Part shown: piece by piece, positions 52,329-61,205 of the stretch
Layout: each line of letters starts with the position of its first letter
How positions within the stretch are numbered: position 1 is the stretch's first letter
Assembly: GCF_006740045.1 (NCBI RefSeq)
Contig: NZ_AP019749.1
Span: forward strand, 639,001-703,000
DNA length: 64,000 bases
Direction: 5' to 3'
DNA from: Comamonas terrigena NBRC 13299
Lineage (GTDB): Bacteria; Pseudomonadota; Gammaproteobacteria; Burkholderiales; Burkholderiaceae_C
Notes under the pieces: generated by a model
The model's input: the letters and a program-made list of their open reading frames with translations, nothing else
What the model was told of the DNA's origin: nothing
The model's database searches: none
Translations under genes and position numbers: made by a program

Positions 52329-52928
52329 TCAAGGGTGTTGCTGCATGCCCGCCAGGCCATCCCATGGCAGGGCCAGCCATTGGCCATAGCCCGGTGCGGG
52401 CAGGTTCCATTCGGCGCTGGTGGGCAGCCCATTGCCGTGCTGCTGCAGCCATTGCACACAGCGGACCACGCCAGCATGCGTGACCCAGACTACATCACGC
52501 TGGCCCTGCCGGCTGTCGTAGGCCCAGCTGTGCTGCAGGGCCTGTTGCACGCGCTGCAGCATGGCGGCCAGCGATTCCCCGCCACCGGGGGCACAAGTGG
52601 CCAGATCAGCAGCCCAGGCATCGATGTCGGGGCGGGGGATCTGCGCCCAGGGCTGCCCTTCCCAGCGGCCAAAGTCCATTTCCTGCAGGCGCGAATCGGG
52701 GTGGCGGTCAGGTGCCAAAGCGGGTATATGCGCAACCAGTGCATCGGCCAGTTGCACACATCTGCACAAGGGGGAGTGGCGCAGCACGCTTCCGGCAGAT
52801 AGCAAGCCCGAAAAATCGTGTGCAGCCTGCGCTGTGCGCACCGCATCGGCGGCCACATCCAGCCGGCCGTAGCAGACGCCGGCATCGACCAACGGGTGTG
52901 CATGGCGCAGCAGCCACAAGGTGCTCAT
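52329..52928 (-). CDS. cobC: Histidine phosphatase, likely alpha-ribazole-5'-phosphate phosphatase
   Basis: 199 residues from ATG 52928. Phosphoglycerate-mutase-like features: LLRHAHPLVDAGVCYGRLDV with the catalytic His in RHA, EMDFGRWEGQPW, and WVTHAGVVRCV with the second His. CobC removes phosphate in the last steps of cobalamin assembly. It lies 7 bases downstream of cobS on the same strand, supporting this role over a generic phosphatase. Confidence 0.85.
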   Translation of the reverse strand: MSTLWLLRHAHPLVDAGVCYGRLDVAADAVRTAQAAHDFSGLLSAGSVLRHSPLCRCVQLADALVAHIPALAPDRHPDSRLQEMDFGRWEGQPWAQIPRPDIDAWAADLATCAPGGGESLAAMLQRVQQALQHSWAYDSRQGQRDVVWVTHAGVVRCVQWLQQHGNGLPTSAEWNLPAPGYGQWLALPWDGLAGMQQHP

Positions 52929-52935
52929 GCCATGC

Positions 52936-53763
52936 TCACAGCAACTGGCGCAGGTAGAGGGCCGTGGCCAGCAGCAAAGCCAGCTCGGTGAACTGCTGGC
53001 AGGCACCCAGGCAGTCCCCCGTCATGCCGCCCAGGCGGCGCCACAGCCAGCGGCGCACCCACCAGATGGTCAGGGCCATGGCTCCCAGCAGGCAGATCAC
53101 ATAGCGGTAGGTGCCCAGCCAGCTCAGCAGGGCCAGGGCCGGAAGGCTCCACAGCGCGCCGGTGAGCAGGCCTTTCCAATCCAGCGGCTGTCCCGCGACA
53201 TGCAGGGTCTTGCTGGCAGCGGCCAGGCCCACATGGGGCAGGGTGTGCATCAGCACCAGCGGCGCAAAGCGTGACAGCACATGGGTGCAACACACCAGTA
53301 TCAGCACTGGCACCGGGCCCCAGAACGGCTCCATGGTCGCCAGCAGCAGCGCGATCAGTCCCAGCTTGGTGAGCAAGGCCATGGCCAGCGCCATCACGCC
53401 ATACGCACCGATGCGGGAATCTTTCATGATTTCCAGCGCGCGCTCGGGTGGCACCATGCCACCCAGGCCGTCGGCCACATCGGCCAGGCCGTCTTCGTGG
53501 AAGCCTCCGGTCAGCCACAGCGTGCCTGCCGTGCTCAGGAGGGCTGCGACCAAGGGTGTCCAGCTGGTGGAGGGCAGCAGCCACAGCGATGCGCCCAGCA
53601 GCAGCGCGGCCCACAGTCCCACCAGCCAGCCCACCCCCGGCAAATGCCCGGCGCTGGCGCGCTGCAGGGCCGGGCTCCAGCCCACCCAGGAGGCCAGCCG
53701 CCCGCTGACCGGGATGCGGCTGAAGAATTGCACGGCCAATAGAAAGTGGCGCAAGGACTGCAT
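52936..53763 (-). CDS. cobS: Adenosylcobinamide-GDP ribazoletransferase
   Basis: 275 residues, with six or seven hydrophobic segments. CobS features: FLLAVQFFSRIPV near the start, TGGFHEDGLADVADG (metal-binding HEDGLAD) and MKDSRIGAYGVMAL. The inner-membrane enzyme joins adenosylcobinamide-GDP and alpha-ribazole to form adenosylcobalamin. Forms a pair with cobC; other cobalamin genes are not in the window. Confidence 0.93.
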   Translation of the reverse strand: MQSLRHFLLAVQFFSRIPVSGRLASWVGWSPALQRASAGHLPGVGWLVGLWAALLLGASLWLLPSTSWTPLVAALLSTAGTLWLTGGFHEDGLADVADGLGGMVPPERALEIMKDSRIGAYGVMALAMALLTKLGLIALLLATMEPFWGPVPVLILVCCTHVLSRFAPLVLMHTLPHVGLAAASKTLHVAGQPLDWKGLLTGALWSLPALALLSWLGTYRYVICLLGAMALTIWWVRRWLWRRLGGMTGDCLGACQQFTELALLLATALYLRQLL

Positions 53764-53961
53764 GGCGGGTGAAGGACTCCAGGCATAGGCGCTGTGCGCG
53801 CCGATGCCGCAGGGGGCAAGGCGTGGAACACGCCACTTGGGAACACTGTATCGGATGCGGCATGCGGAACTGGCGCCGCCTTGCCCGCCGCCGCGGCAAG
53901 GGTGGCGGCACGTTGCGCCTCTCGAAAAGAGAGGGGAGGCAGCGCCGCCGTGCAGTGCGGC

Positions 53962-55518
53962 TTATTTCAGGAACAGCTGGTAGGCCGGGTTGTCGGTTTC
54001 CTCGACCCAGGGATAGCCCAGTTGCTTGAGGAAACTTTCAAACTTCTTGCTGTCCTTGGCCGGTACCTGCATGCCGACCAGGATGCGGCCATAGTCAGCG
54101 CCCTGGTTGCGGTAATGGAACAGCGAGATGTTCCAGGTCGGGGCCATCAGGCTGAGGAACTTGAACAGTGCGCCCGGGCGTTCCGGGAAGACAAAGCGCA
54201 GCAGGCGCTCGTCCTGGGCCAGCGGCGAATGGCCGCCCACCATGTGGCGCAGATGCTCCTTGGCCATTTCATCGAAGGTCAGGTCCAGCGCCTCGAAGCC
54301 GTTTTTCTGGAAGTTCTTGCAGATCTTCTCGGATTCGCCCTTGGTCGGCGTGGTCAGACCCACAAACACATGGGCCTTGCTGTCGTGGCTGATGCGGTAA
54401 TTGAACTCGGTCACGCTGCGCGGACCGCCGGGCAGCTTGCCCACCACTTCGCAAAAATGCCTGAAGCTGCCGCGCTCTTCGGGGATGGTCACGGCAAACA
54501 GGGCCTCGCGCTCTTCGCCCACCTCGGCACGCTCTGCCACAAAGCGCAGGCGGTCGAAGTTCATGTTGGCGCCGCTCAGGATGGCGGCATAGGTTTCGCC
54601 CTTGGTCTTGTGCCGGGCCACGTACTGCTTGATGGCAGCCACGCCCAGGGCGCCGGAGGGCTCGACGATGGAGCGGGTGTCAGTGAAGATGTCCTTGATG
54701 GCGGCGCAGACGGCATCGGTGTCCACGGTCACAAAGTCGTCCACCAGGCCCTGGGTGATACGGAAGGTTTCCTCACCCACCAGCTTCACGGCCGTGCCGT
54801 CGGCAAACAGGCCGACATCGGCCAGCTCCACGCGCTGGGCGGCCTGCACCGACTGCTGCATGGCGTTGGAGTCCTTGGTGTGCACGCCAATCACCTTCAC
54901 GTCCGGCCGCACGGCCTTGATGTAATTGGCCACGCCGGCAATCAGGCCGCCGCCGCCAATGGGCACGAACACGGCGTCCAGGCGCTGGCTGCCCAGTTGC
55001 TGCAGCTGGCGCAGCATTTCCATGGCAATCGTGCCCTGGCCGGCAATCACGTCCGGGTCGTCGAAAGGGTGGACAAAGGTCAGGCCCTGTTCCTTTTGCA
55101 GCTTGACGGCGTGCTTGTAGGCGTCGGAATAGCTTTCTCCTGCCAGCACCGCTTCGCCGCCGAGGGCGATCACGGCGTCGATCTTCACCTGGGGTGTGGT
55201 GGTGGGCATGACGATGACGGCCCGGCAACCCAGCTTCCTGGCGCTCATGGCCGTGCCCTGGGCGTGGTTGCCGGCGGAGGCGCAGATCACGCCTTTTTGC
55301 AGCTGCTCGGCCGACAGATGGGCCATCTTGTTGTAGGCGCCGCGCAGCTTGAAACTGAAGACGGGCTGCTGGTCTTCGCGCTTGAGCAGCACCTTGTTGT
55401 GCAGGCGGCGGCTGAGGCTCTTGGCAATGTCCAGGTCCGACTCCACGGCCACGTCGTAGACGCGTGCATTGAGGATGCGGGTCAGATAGTCGGCAGGGGT
55501 GAGGGGTGTCTTCGTCAT
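53962..55518 (-). CDS. ilvA: Threonine ammonia-lyase, biosynthetic
   Basis: 518 residues. N-terminal PLP domain (about 1-330): SFKLRGAYNKM carries the PLP lysine, followed by CASAGNHAQGTA, VMPTTTPQVK, and the glycine loop VPIGGGGLIAG. The C-terminal half has two ACT-like regulatory domains (PERPGALFKFLSL near residue 430), the mark of the isoleucine-inhibited biosynthetic form. Converts threonine to 2-oxobutanoate and ammonia, the first step to isoleucine. Transcription appears to begin 315-320 bp upstream and to pass a leader peptide and an attenuator-like terminator (annotated separately). Confidence 0.95.
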   Translation of the reverse strand: MTKTPLTPADYLTRILNARVYDVAVESDLDIAKSLSRRLHNKVLLKREDQQPVFSFKLRGAYNKMAHLSAEQLQKGVICASAGNHAQGTAMSARKLGCRAVIVMPTTTPQVKIDAVIALGGEAVLAGESYSDAYKHAVKLQKEQGLTFVHPFDDPDVIAGQGTIAMEMLRQLQQLGSQRLDAVFVPIGGGGLIAGVANYIKAVRPDVKVIGVHTKDSNAMQQSVQAAQRVELADVGLFADGTAVKLVGEETFRITQGLVDDFVTVDTDAVCAAIKDIFTDTRSIVEPSGALGVAAIKQYVARHKTKGETYAAILSGANMNFDRLRFVAERAEVGEEREALFAVTIPEERGSFRHFCEVVGKLPGGPRSVTEFNYRISHDSKAHVFVGLTTPTKGESEKICKNFQKNGFEALDLTFDEMAKEHLRHMVGGHSPLAQDERLLRFVFPERPGALFKFLSLMAPTWNISLFHYRNQGADYGRILVGMQVPAKDSKKFESFLKQLGYPWVEETDNPAYQLFLK

Positions 55519-55703
55519 GGAATAGGTGCCAGAAGCGGTGCCGCAGCGCCGGTGGGCGGTGCGCGAGGGCTACCATCATAGGCATTTGCCGCCCGGATGC
55601 TGCAGCGCACACTACGTAGCGTGCCGCCACATGGCATGGCGCTCAGGCCGGCATGAGCCGATGTGGTGCCGGGAAATCCTGCGGCGTGCGCCGGCCGCAG
55701 CAC

Positions 55704-55738
55704 GAAAAAAAGCCCCAAGCCGTTGCGGGCTTGGGGCT
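55704..55738 (-). terminator. Attenuator-like terminator between the leader peptide and ilvA
   Basis: On the minus strand AGCCCCAAGCC-CGCAAC-GGCTTGGGGCT forms an 11-bp perfect stem followed by seven T (complement of 55705-55711). It lies 11 bases after the leader peptide stop codon and 185 bases before the ilvA start. No complete gene on the minus strand other than the leader peptide needs this terminator. Confidence 0.75.
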
Positions 55739-55748
55739 GAATCCACCG

Positions 55749-55832
55749 TTAGAGGAGGTGGAGGAGACAATCGGTGCGGGGACGAAGAGAAAGTCTTCTT
55801 CGTGCTGTCCATCCGACAATCGGATAACGCAT
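55749..55832 (-). CDS. Candidate leader peptide for ilvA attenuation
   Basis: 27 codons, beginning MRYPIVGW and ending CLLHLL before TAA; four of the last five codons are leucine, all CTC. The stop is followed at once by the attenuator-like terminator. The predicted transcript start is within one or two bases of the ATG, so the message may be leaderless. Between start and stop the RNA can form ATCCGA/TCGGAT and ACGAAGA/TCTTCGT hairpins. A Leu-rich peptide before a branched-chain amino-acid gene is the standard layout of ribosome-mediated attenuation. I know of no prior description for this gene. Confidence 0.5.
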   Translation of the reverse strand: MRYPIVGWTARRRLSLRPRTDCLLHLL

Positions 55833-55839
55833 GATTCGC

Positions 55840-55868
55840 ATTGTATGCAGTTTTCTGTTGCGTCGCAA
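55840..55868 (-). promoter_or_regulatory. Sigma-70-type promoter for the ilvA leader
   Basis: On the minus strand, -35 TTGCGA (55863-55868) and -10 TACAAT (55840-55845) with a 17-base spacer. The -10 ends 7 bases before the leader peptide ATG. Confidence 0.65.
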
Positions 55869-55945
55869 CAAATACTGAATTTTCAGGAACGGCTGAAACT
55901 TTCGGCCGGACTACGCTTACGCTTAGCACTAGGGAGAACCTTGAT

Positions 55946-56395
55946 ATGGAATGCACCGTCAGCTGGACTGGCGCTACGGGCACGCGCTCGGGCATGGGCT
56001 TTATTGCAGAAACCGGCAGCGGCCACATCCTGGCCATGGATGGCGCGCCGGACGAAAAGAACCCCGTCAACGGCGGCCAGAACCTGGCACCGCGCCCGAT
56101 GGAGGCGCTGCTGGCCGGTACCGGCGGCTGCACGGCCTACGACGTGGTGCTGATCCTGAAGCGCGGCCGCCACGATGTGCGCGGCTGCAGTGTCAAGTTA
56201 TCGGCTGAACGTGCCGATACAGAACCCAAGGTGTTCACCGCCATCAACATGCATTTCACCGTGACGGGCAAAGGCGTGCCTGCCACCGCCGTGGAGCGTG
56301 CGATCGCCATGAGCCATGAGAAGTACTGCTCCGCCAGCATCATGCTGGGCAAAACGGCGCAGATCACCACCAGCTTCGACATCGTCGAGGGCTGA
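55946..56395 (+). CDS. OsmC-family protein
   Basis: 149 residues from ATG 55946, with AGGGAG at 55931-55936. OsmC features: APRPMEALLAGTGGCTAYDVV with the first redox Cys in GGCTAYD, and SHEKYCSASIML with the second, in the usual sites for peroxiredoxin-like reduction of organic hydroperoxides. The protein is cytoplasmic. It is divergent from the ilvA leader promoter. The length fits the YhfA-like subgroup of OsmC proteins. Confidence 0.9.
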   Translation: MECTVSWTGATGTRSGMGFIAETGSGHILAMDGAPDEKNPVNGGQNLAPRPMEALLAGTGGCTAYDVVLILKRGRHDVRGCSVKLSAERADTEPKVFTAINMHFTVTGKGVPATAVERAIAMSHEKYCSASIMLGKTAQITTSFDIVEG

Positions 56396-56454
56396 ATAGC
56401 AGCACATGGCCTCGTGCACTGTCACGGGGCGCGGGGGCGGCGTCATTCGCATCT

Positions 56455-56470
56455 GTTGCTTAAGAGCAAC
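56455..56470. repeat. Hairpin-forming inverted repeat downstream of the OsmC gene
   Basis: GTTGCT-TAAG-AGCAAC, a 6-bp stem with a 4-base loop, 60 bases after the stop codon, followed by an A/T-rich stretch ending in TTTTT. It may be a weak terminator. Confidence 0.4.
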
Positions 56471-56644
56471 GTAAAAGCGCGTTTTTGGCAGTCATGTAGG
56501 TGAATTGCTTTGCGCATCCCTCCCCGGTCTGGTGCAATAGGCTCAACTTCCCCACCAGGAGGTTGGCGCGGATGTCGGCCAGGTTGTCCTGTAAGAAGAC
56601 GATTCCCGCTCCGCCGCCCTCTGTAAACCTTGGAGTAACTCGCA

Positions 56645-57700
56645 ATGAAGAAATCTCTGATCGCCCTGGCTGTGCTGGCTGCTTCCGGCGCCGCAATGGC
56701 CCAATCCTCCGTGACCGTGTTCGGCGTGGTCGACGAAGCCGTGACCTATGTCAACGGTGCTGACAACTGGAACGGCATCAACTCCGGTGGCAACGCTACC
56801 AGCCGTATCGGTTTCCGCGGCGTGGAAGACCTGGGCGGTGGCCTGAAGGCCAACTTCTGGCTGGAAGCCGGTATCCTGGCTGACTCCGGTTCCGGTCAAT
56901 CCGGCGGTGCTTCGGGTTCCGGTCTGGAATTCAAGCGTCGTTCGACCGTGGGCCTGGAAGGCGGCTTCGGTGAAGTGCGTCTGGGTCGTGATCTGACCGA
57001 AGCCTACAAGGCCACCAGCCGTTACGACGTGTTCGGCCAAGTGGGTCTGGGCGTGTCCCGCCTGTGGGCTGATGCCAACGCTGTTGCTCTGACCAACCAA
57101 CGCGTCAGCAACATGATCACCTACGTGTCGCCTAACATCAGCGGTTTCAAGGCTGCTGTGAACTACGGCTTCGGTGAAGTCGCTGGCGAAAACCGCGACA
57201 GCCGTTACGTCGGTGCTGGCCTGACCTATGACAACGGCCCTCTGAGCCTGGGTCTGTCGGGCGAGCGTTCGAACCGTGGCGCCAACAGCAACCTGACACG
57301 TGACGTGACCGCATGGGCCCTGGGTGGTTCGTACGACCTGGGCGTGGTGAAGCTGTCTGCTGCTTACCGCGATTCCAGCGCCAAGATTGTGTCTGGCGAC
57401 AAGAACAAGGCCAAGGGTTACTACCTGGGTCTGTCCGCTCCTGTCGGCGCTGCTGGCGAAGTGAAGGCTTCGTACAACCGTTACGAAGGCGAAATCGCCG
57501 GTGCTGACAAGCACAAGGCCGACCAGTTTGCTCTGGGCTATGTGCACAACCTGTCCAAGCGCACTGCTGTGTACGGTACCTACGCCTACATCAAGAACAA
57601 GGATGACGGCGCTCTGGGTCAAACCCTGGGCACTGCCGCCACTCTGAAGGACAACGGCTCGCAGCACGGTCTGCAAGTCGGTATCCGTCACGCTTTCTAA
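56645..57700 (+). CDS. Gram-negative porin (Omp32 type), highly expressed
   Basis: 351 residues. Signal peptide MKKSLIALAVLAASGAAMAQ. The mature protein has SSVTVFGVVDEAVTYV, SRIGFRGVEDLGGGLKANFWLE and the terminal beta-strand HGLQVGIRHAF ending in the Phe recognised by the BAM complex. Forms trimeric beta-barrels in the outer membrane. Codon use differs from neighbours: many GCT, CGT, GGT and AAG codons, as expected for a very highly expressed gene. A long 5' leader and a strong terminator (57739-57764) bracket it. Substrate unknown; this type is often anion-selective. Confidence 0.95.
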   Translation: MKKSLIALAVLAASGAAMAQSSVTVFGVVDEAVTYVNGADNWNGINSGGNATSRIGFRGVEDLGGGLKANFWLEAGILADSGSGQSGGASGSGLEFKRRSTVGLEGGFGEVRLGRDLTEAYKATSRYDVFGQVGLGVSRLWADANAVALTNQRVSNMITYVSPNISGFKAAVNYGFGEVAGENRDSRYVGAGLTYDNGPLSLGLSGERSNRGANSNLTRDVTAWALGGSYDLGVVKLSAAYRDSSAKIVSGDKNKAKGYYLGLSAPVGAAGEVKASYNRYEGEIAGADKHKADQFALGYVHNLSKRTAVYGTYAYIKNKDDGALGQTLGTAATLKDNGSQHGLQVGIRHAF

Positions 57701-57738
57701 TTGGACGCAGGCGCAAGCCTGCTTCGGTTAGCAAGACA

Positions 57739-57764
57739 AAAACCAGCCTTCGGGCTGGTTTTTT
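57739..57764 (+). terminator. Rho-independent terminator after the first porin
   Basis: AACCAGCC-TTCG-GGCTGGTT followed by TTTT, a stem of 8 bp with a stable UUCG tetraloop, 39 bases after the stop codon. Confidence 0.9.
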
Positions 57765-57879
57765 CGTTTAGGGTTTCTGCCTGTGGCAAAAAAGCACGCG
57801 AGTGCACTTTTGTCGCCCTGCCCCTTCTAGAATGAAATTGCACACAGCCAATTACACATATTCACGAAGGAGACAGCTG

Positions 57880-59199
57880 ATGCATACAAAGACCGCGGTG
57901 AGCGTGGCAATCGCTTTGGTGGGCCTGGGAGGCTCACTGGCCGCCCAGGCGCAGAGCAAGGTGGAGTTGTGGGGCATTGTGGACGTCGGCGTGCGCCACA
58001 CCAACAACGAAGGCGCCGGCAAGGACGGCCTGACCAAGATGATTGGCGGAGGCATGTCCCAAAGCCGTTGGGGCCTGAATGTCGAGGAAGACCTGGGCGG
58101 TGGCTCCAAGGCCCTGGCGCACGTGGAGCACCGTTTCAATGCGGATACCGGTGAGAAGGATGCGACGGCGCCTTATTTCCAATTGTCCTATGTGGGTCTG
58201 CAAGGGCCTTATGGCAAGCTGACCATGGGCCGCCAGTGGAATGTGCTGTTTGATGTGGTGACTTCCACCTACGCATCCTTCCCTTATTCGCCCTATATGG
58301 ATGCCTACAAGCCGGAGCTGGGCATGGCGGCCGGTGCGCGTTCCAGCAATTCGCTCAAATACACCCTGGCCACGCCGTCGCGCAACTGGGTGGGTACGCT
58401 GCAGTATTCGTTCGCAGAAGGCAATAACACCGACGCTTTGACGCAGGGCGCGCAAGCGGCCGGTGCAGCAAGGCAAGCCGCTTTGCAGGGCAACCTTGCG
58501 GCAACGTCAGCAGCAGCAACGGCAGCGGGAATGTCGGTGCCGCAATATATTGCAACGCAGGTCGGCACAGCCGTGAATACCTACGCCGCAGCCAATATCC
58601 CGGCTGTGGCTGCAGGCGCATTGAAGCAGGTGGGTGGTTTCCTGCGTTATTCCGAAAACGGCATTTCGGTAGGCGGTGGTTATCTGCGCACCTCGCTGCC
58701 AGGCGGTTCCGATCTGGATGCATGGACATTGGGGGGGTCTTACCGCTCGGGCCCGTTGTATCTGAATCTGGGCTACGGCCAGAACAAGATCAAGATCGAG
58801 CGTGCAGGGGCTACAGATATCGCCGGTCAGGTCCGCAATGCGACCGACTTGGCGATCGTGGGCAGCATGTGGTCCGGTCAGACCAATGGCGGTTTCCAGC
58901 CAGGTGGCGCGGACAAGCGCCAGATGATCAAGGTGGGTTTTGGCTACCAGATCACGCCCCAGTTGAATGCAGGCCTGCATTACTTCCATGCCAAGCAATC
59001 GGGTGATGCCGATGGCTCGCACAATGGCAAGGCCAATTTCATGATTGCTGCCGTGGATTACGCATTCAGCAAGCGCACGGATGCCTATTTCGCGGTGGAT
59101 CACACCCGTATCAGCGGCGGTGCCGGCATGGAAATCGATACGGTCAGCCATGCACGTACCCGCACGGGTATTACTGCGGGTCTGCGCCATCGTTTCTGA
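57880..59199 (+). CDS. Gram-negative porin with an Ala-rich insert
   Basis: 439 residues from ATG 57880, with GAAGGAGA at 57866-57873. Signal peptide ([17 protein letters not shown]). Porin pattern: [31 protein letters not shown], and a terminal strand [11 protein letters not shown]. About residues 184-250 form an Ala-rich, polar insert ([29 protein letters not shown]) between two barrel strands, much longer than the loop in the first porin, making this protein about 90 residues longer. Probably a large outer loop. Codon use is less biased than in the first porin, so lower expression is expected. Confidence 0.9.
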   Translation: MHTKTAVSVAIALVGLGGSLAAQAQSKVELWGIVDVGVRHTNNEGAGKDGLTKMIGGGMSQSRWGLNVEEDLGGGSKALAHVEHRFNADTGEKDATAPYFQLSYVGLQGPYGKLTMGRQWNVLFDVVTSTYASFPYSPYMDAYKPELGMAAGARSSNSLKYTLATPSRNWVGTLQYSFAEGNNTDALTQGAQAAGAARQAALQGNLAATSAAATAAGMSVPQYIATQVGTAVNTYAAANIPAVAAGALKQVGGFLRYSENGISVGGGYLRTSLPGGSDLDAWTLGGSYRSGPLYLNLGYGQNKIKIERAGATDIAGQVRNATDLAIVGSMWSGQTNGGFQPGGADKRQMIKVGFGYQITPQLNAGLHYFHAKQSGDADGSHNGKANFMIAAVDYAFSKRTDAYFAVDHTRISGGAGMEIDTVSHARTRTGITAGLRHRF

Positions 59200-59214
59200 A
59201 GCTGCGCAGCTTGC

Positions 59215-59242
59215 AAAAAACCGGCCATGGGCCGGTTTTTTC
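59215..59242. terminator. Bidirectional terminator between the second porin and the RpiR gene
   Basis: AAAAAACCGGCC-ATG-GGCCGGTTTTTT: stem of 12 bp with A and T runs on either side, serving both converging genes. Confidence 0.85.
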
Positions 59243-60095
59243 ATTGTTCCGGGCTGTGGCGCTTGGACTGGAGGTTGGTGCGCAATTGCTGCAGCTGGTT
59301 TTGCAGCTCGGGCCCCATCTGCAGGGCGACGTGGGTGGCGAGCACATCGATGATCAGCAAATGCAGCAGGCGGGAGACCATGGGGCTGTAGACGTCATAG
59401 CCTTCCGGGTGGTCGGCTGCCAGATGGATGTCGCACAGACTGGCCAGAGGGGAATGGCTGGCGGTGATGGCAATCACGGTGGCGCCGTTGGCCTTGGCAA
59501 TTTCCGCGGCGTCCAGCAGATCCCGGGTGCGACCGGAATTGGACACGATGACCGCGCAGTCGCCCGGACGCAGCATGGTGGCACTCAGCACCTGGATATG
59601 TCCGTCGCTGCTGGACAGGCAGGTGATGCCCAGGCGAAAGAACTTGTGCTGGCCGTCCTGGGCCACGATGCCGGAATTGCCGGCGCCGTAAAACTCCAGC
59701 CGCTGGCCTTGTTTCCAGGTGCGCAAGATGGCCAGACCGGCCTGCTCCAGCTGAGCCGGGGAGGCTGCATTGCGGTACTGCAAAAATGCGGCGACGGAGT
59801 TGTCGATGACCTTGACCAGAACATCGGCCGGCTTGTCGTCCGTATCGACACTGCGGTGGATGAAGGGCACGCCTTCGTTGGCATGGCCGGCCAGTTTCAG
59901 CTTGAAGTCCGCCAGGCCGTCATAGCCCATGCTGCGGCAAAAGCGCACCACCGTGGGTTTGCTGACATGGGCGCGTTCGGCCAGTTCGCGCACCGGCAGA
60001 TGGGCGAATGCCTTGGGGTCGTGCAGAACCAGTTCGCCCACACGCTGTTCGGCGGGGGCGAGGGAGGGGAGGGAGGCAGCTATCCGGTCCAGCAT
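59241..60095 (-). CDS. MurR/RpiR-family (HexR-like) regulator
   Basis: 284 residues from ATG 60095 (GTG 60104 is an alternative). N-terminal helix-turn-helix: [24 protein letters not shown]-terminal SIS (sugar isomerase) domain from about residue 115: [31 protein letters not shown]. HexR-type members sense 2-keto-3-deoxy-6-phosphogluconate and repress sugar-phosphate genes. It is divergent from tal-pgi and most likely controls that pair. Confidence 0.92.
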   Translation of the reverse strand: MLDRIAASLPSLAPAEQRVGELVLHDPKAFAHLPVRELAERAHVSKPTVVRFCRSMGYDGLADFKLKLAGHANEGVPFIHRSVDTDDKPADVLVKVIDNSVAAFLQYRNAASPAQLEQAGLAILRTWKQGQRLEFYGAGNSGIVAQDGQHKFFRLGITCLSSSDGHIQVLSATMLRPGDCAVIVSNSGRTRDLLDAAEIAKANGATVIAITASHSPLASLCDIHLAADHPEGYDVYSPMVSRLLHLLIIDVLATHVALQMGPELQNQLQQLRTNLQSKRHSPEQ

Positions 60096-60215
60096 GACAA
60101 ACACTTGCGTTATTCAAAAAAAGGCACACAGCGCAGGCGCATACACTTACGCCCCAGCAGCCGGAGCTTTTGCCGGCCGATGCAACTGTCAGGCTTTCAC
60201 ATCAGGATCAGAAGT

Positions 60216-61172
60216 ATGAACCAGCTCGAAGCGCTCAAGCGCTGGACGACGGTGGTCGCAGACACCGGTGATTTTCAGCAGATGGAACAGTTTCGTCCCC
60301 AGGACGCCACCACCAATCCGTCGCTGATTTTGAAAGCCGTGCAGAAACCGGAATATGCCCCATTGCTGCAACAAGTGGTTGCGCAGGGTAAAGGGGCGGA
60401 GATTTCTGCGCTGATGGACCAGTTGATCGTGCGCTTCGGGTGCGAGATCCTGACCAAGGTGCCGGGGCGCGTGTCCACGGAGGTGGATGCCCGCCTGTCG
60501 TTCGATGCGGCCGCCACCGTGGCGCGGGCGCAGCGCATTGTGGCCCTGTACCGGGCGCAGGGGGTGGATACGGCTTCGCGGGTGCTGATCAAGGTCGCAG
60601 CTACCTGGGAAGGCATCCAGGCCGCCGGCCAGCTGGAGCGGGAAGGCATTCACACCAATCTGACGCTGCTGTTCTCGCGCTGCCAGGCCATTGCCTGTGG
60701 CGATGCCGGGGTGCAGCTGATTTCGCCCTTTGTGGGGCGCATCTACGACTGGTACAAAAAGCAGGCCGGCGCGGGCTGGGACGAGGCGGCCATGGCCGGT
60801 GACAACGACCCCGGCGTGCAGTCGGTGCGCAGCATCTTTGATTACTACAAGCACTTTGGTATTCGCACCGAGGTGATGGGTGCCAGCTTTCGCAATGTGG
60901 GGCAGATTCTGGCCTTGGCCGGCTGTGACCTGCTGACCATTGCACCCGATCTGCTGGCACAGTTGCAGGCCGCTTCCGGTGACGTGCCGCACAAGCTGAA
61001 TGCGGCAGCGGCCCAGGGCATGGCGTTGGAGCGTGTGCACTATGACGAAGCCGGTTTCCGCTTTGCCCTGAACGCGGACGCCATGGCCACGGAAAAACTG
61101 GCCGAAGGCATCCGCGCCTTTGTGGCCGATGCGGTGAAGCTGGAGCAACTGATGCAGGCAGCGGCGGTTTGA
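60216..61172 (+). CDS. tal: Transaldolase
   Basis: 318 residues from ATG 60216. Hallmarks: [14 protein letters not shown] near residue 30 and [15 protein letters not shown] near 130, containing the Schiff-base lysine, and [20 protein letters not shown] (the type I TalB pattern). Transfers dihydroxyacetone units between sugar phosphates in the pentose phosphate pathway. Followed after 33 bases by pgi; both are likely under the divergent RpiR-type regulator. Confidence 0.95.
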   Translation: MNQLEALKRWTTVVADTGDFQQMEQFRPQDATTNPSLILKAVQKPEYAPLLQQVVAQGKGAEISALMDQLIVRFGCEILTKVPGRVSTEVDARLSFDAAATVARAQRIVALYRAQGVDTASRVLIKVAATWEGIQAAGQLEREGIHTNLTLLFSRCQAIACGDAGVQLISPFVGRIYDWYKKQAGAGWDEAAMAGDNDPGVQSVRSIFDYYKHFGIRTEVMGASFRNVGQILALAGCDLLTIAPDLLAQLQAASGDVPHKLNAAAAQGMALERVHYDEAGFRFALNADAMATEKLAEGIRAFVADAVKLEQLMQAAAV

Positions 61173-61205
61173 ACCGGGTATCCGAACAACGAAGAGACAC
61201 AGTGA

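Noticed and set aside
53794..55581. 595-codon plus-strand frame opposite ilvA
   Set aside because: Shadow frame; threonine ammonia-lyase motifs are on the minus strand.
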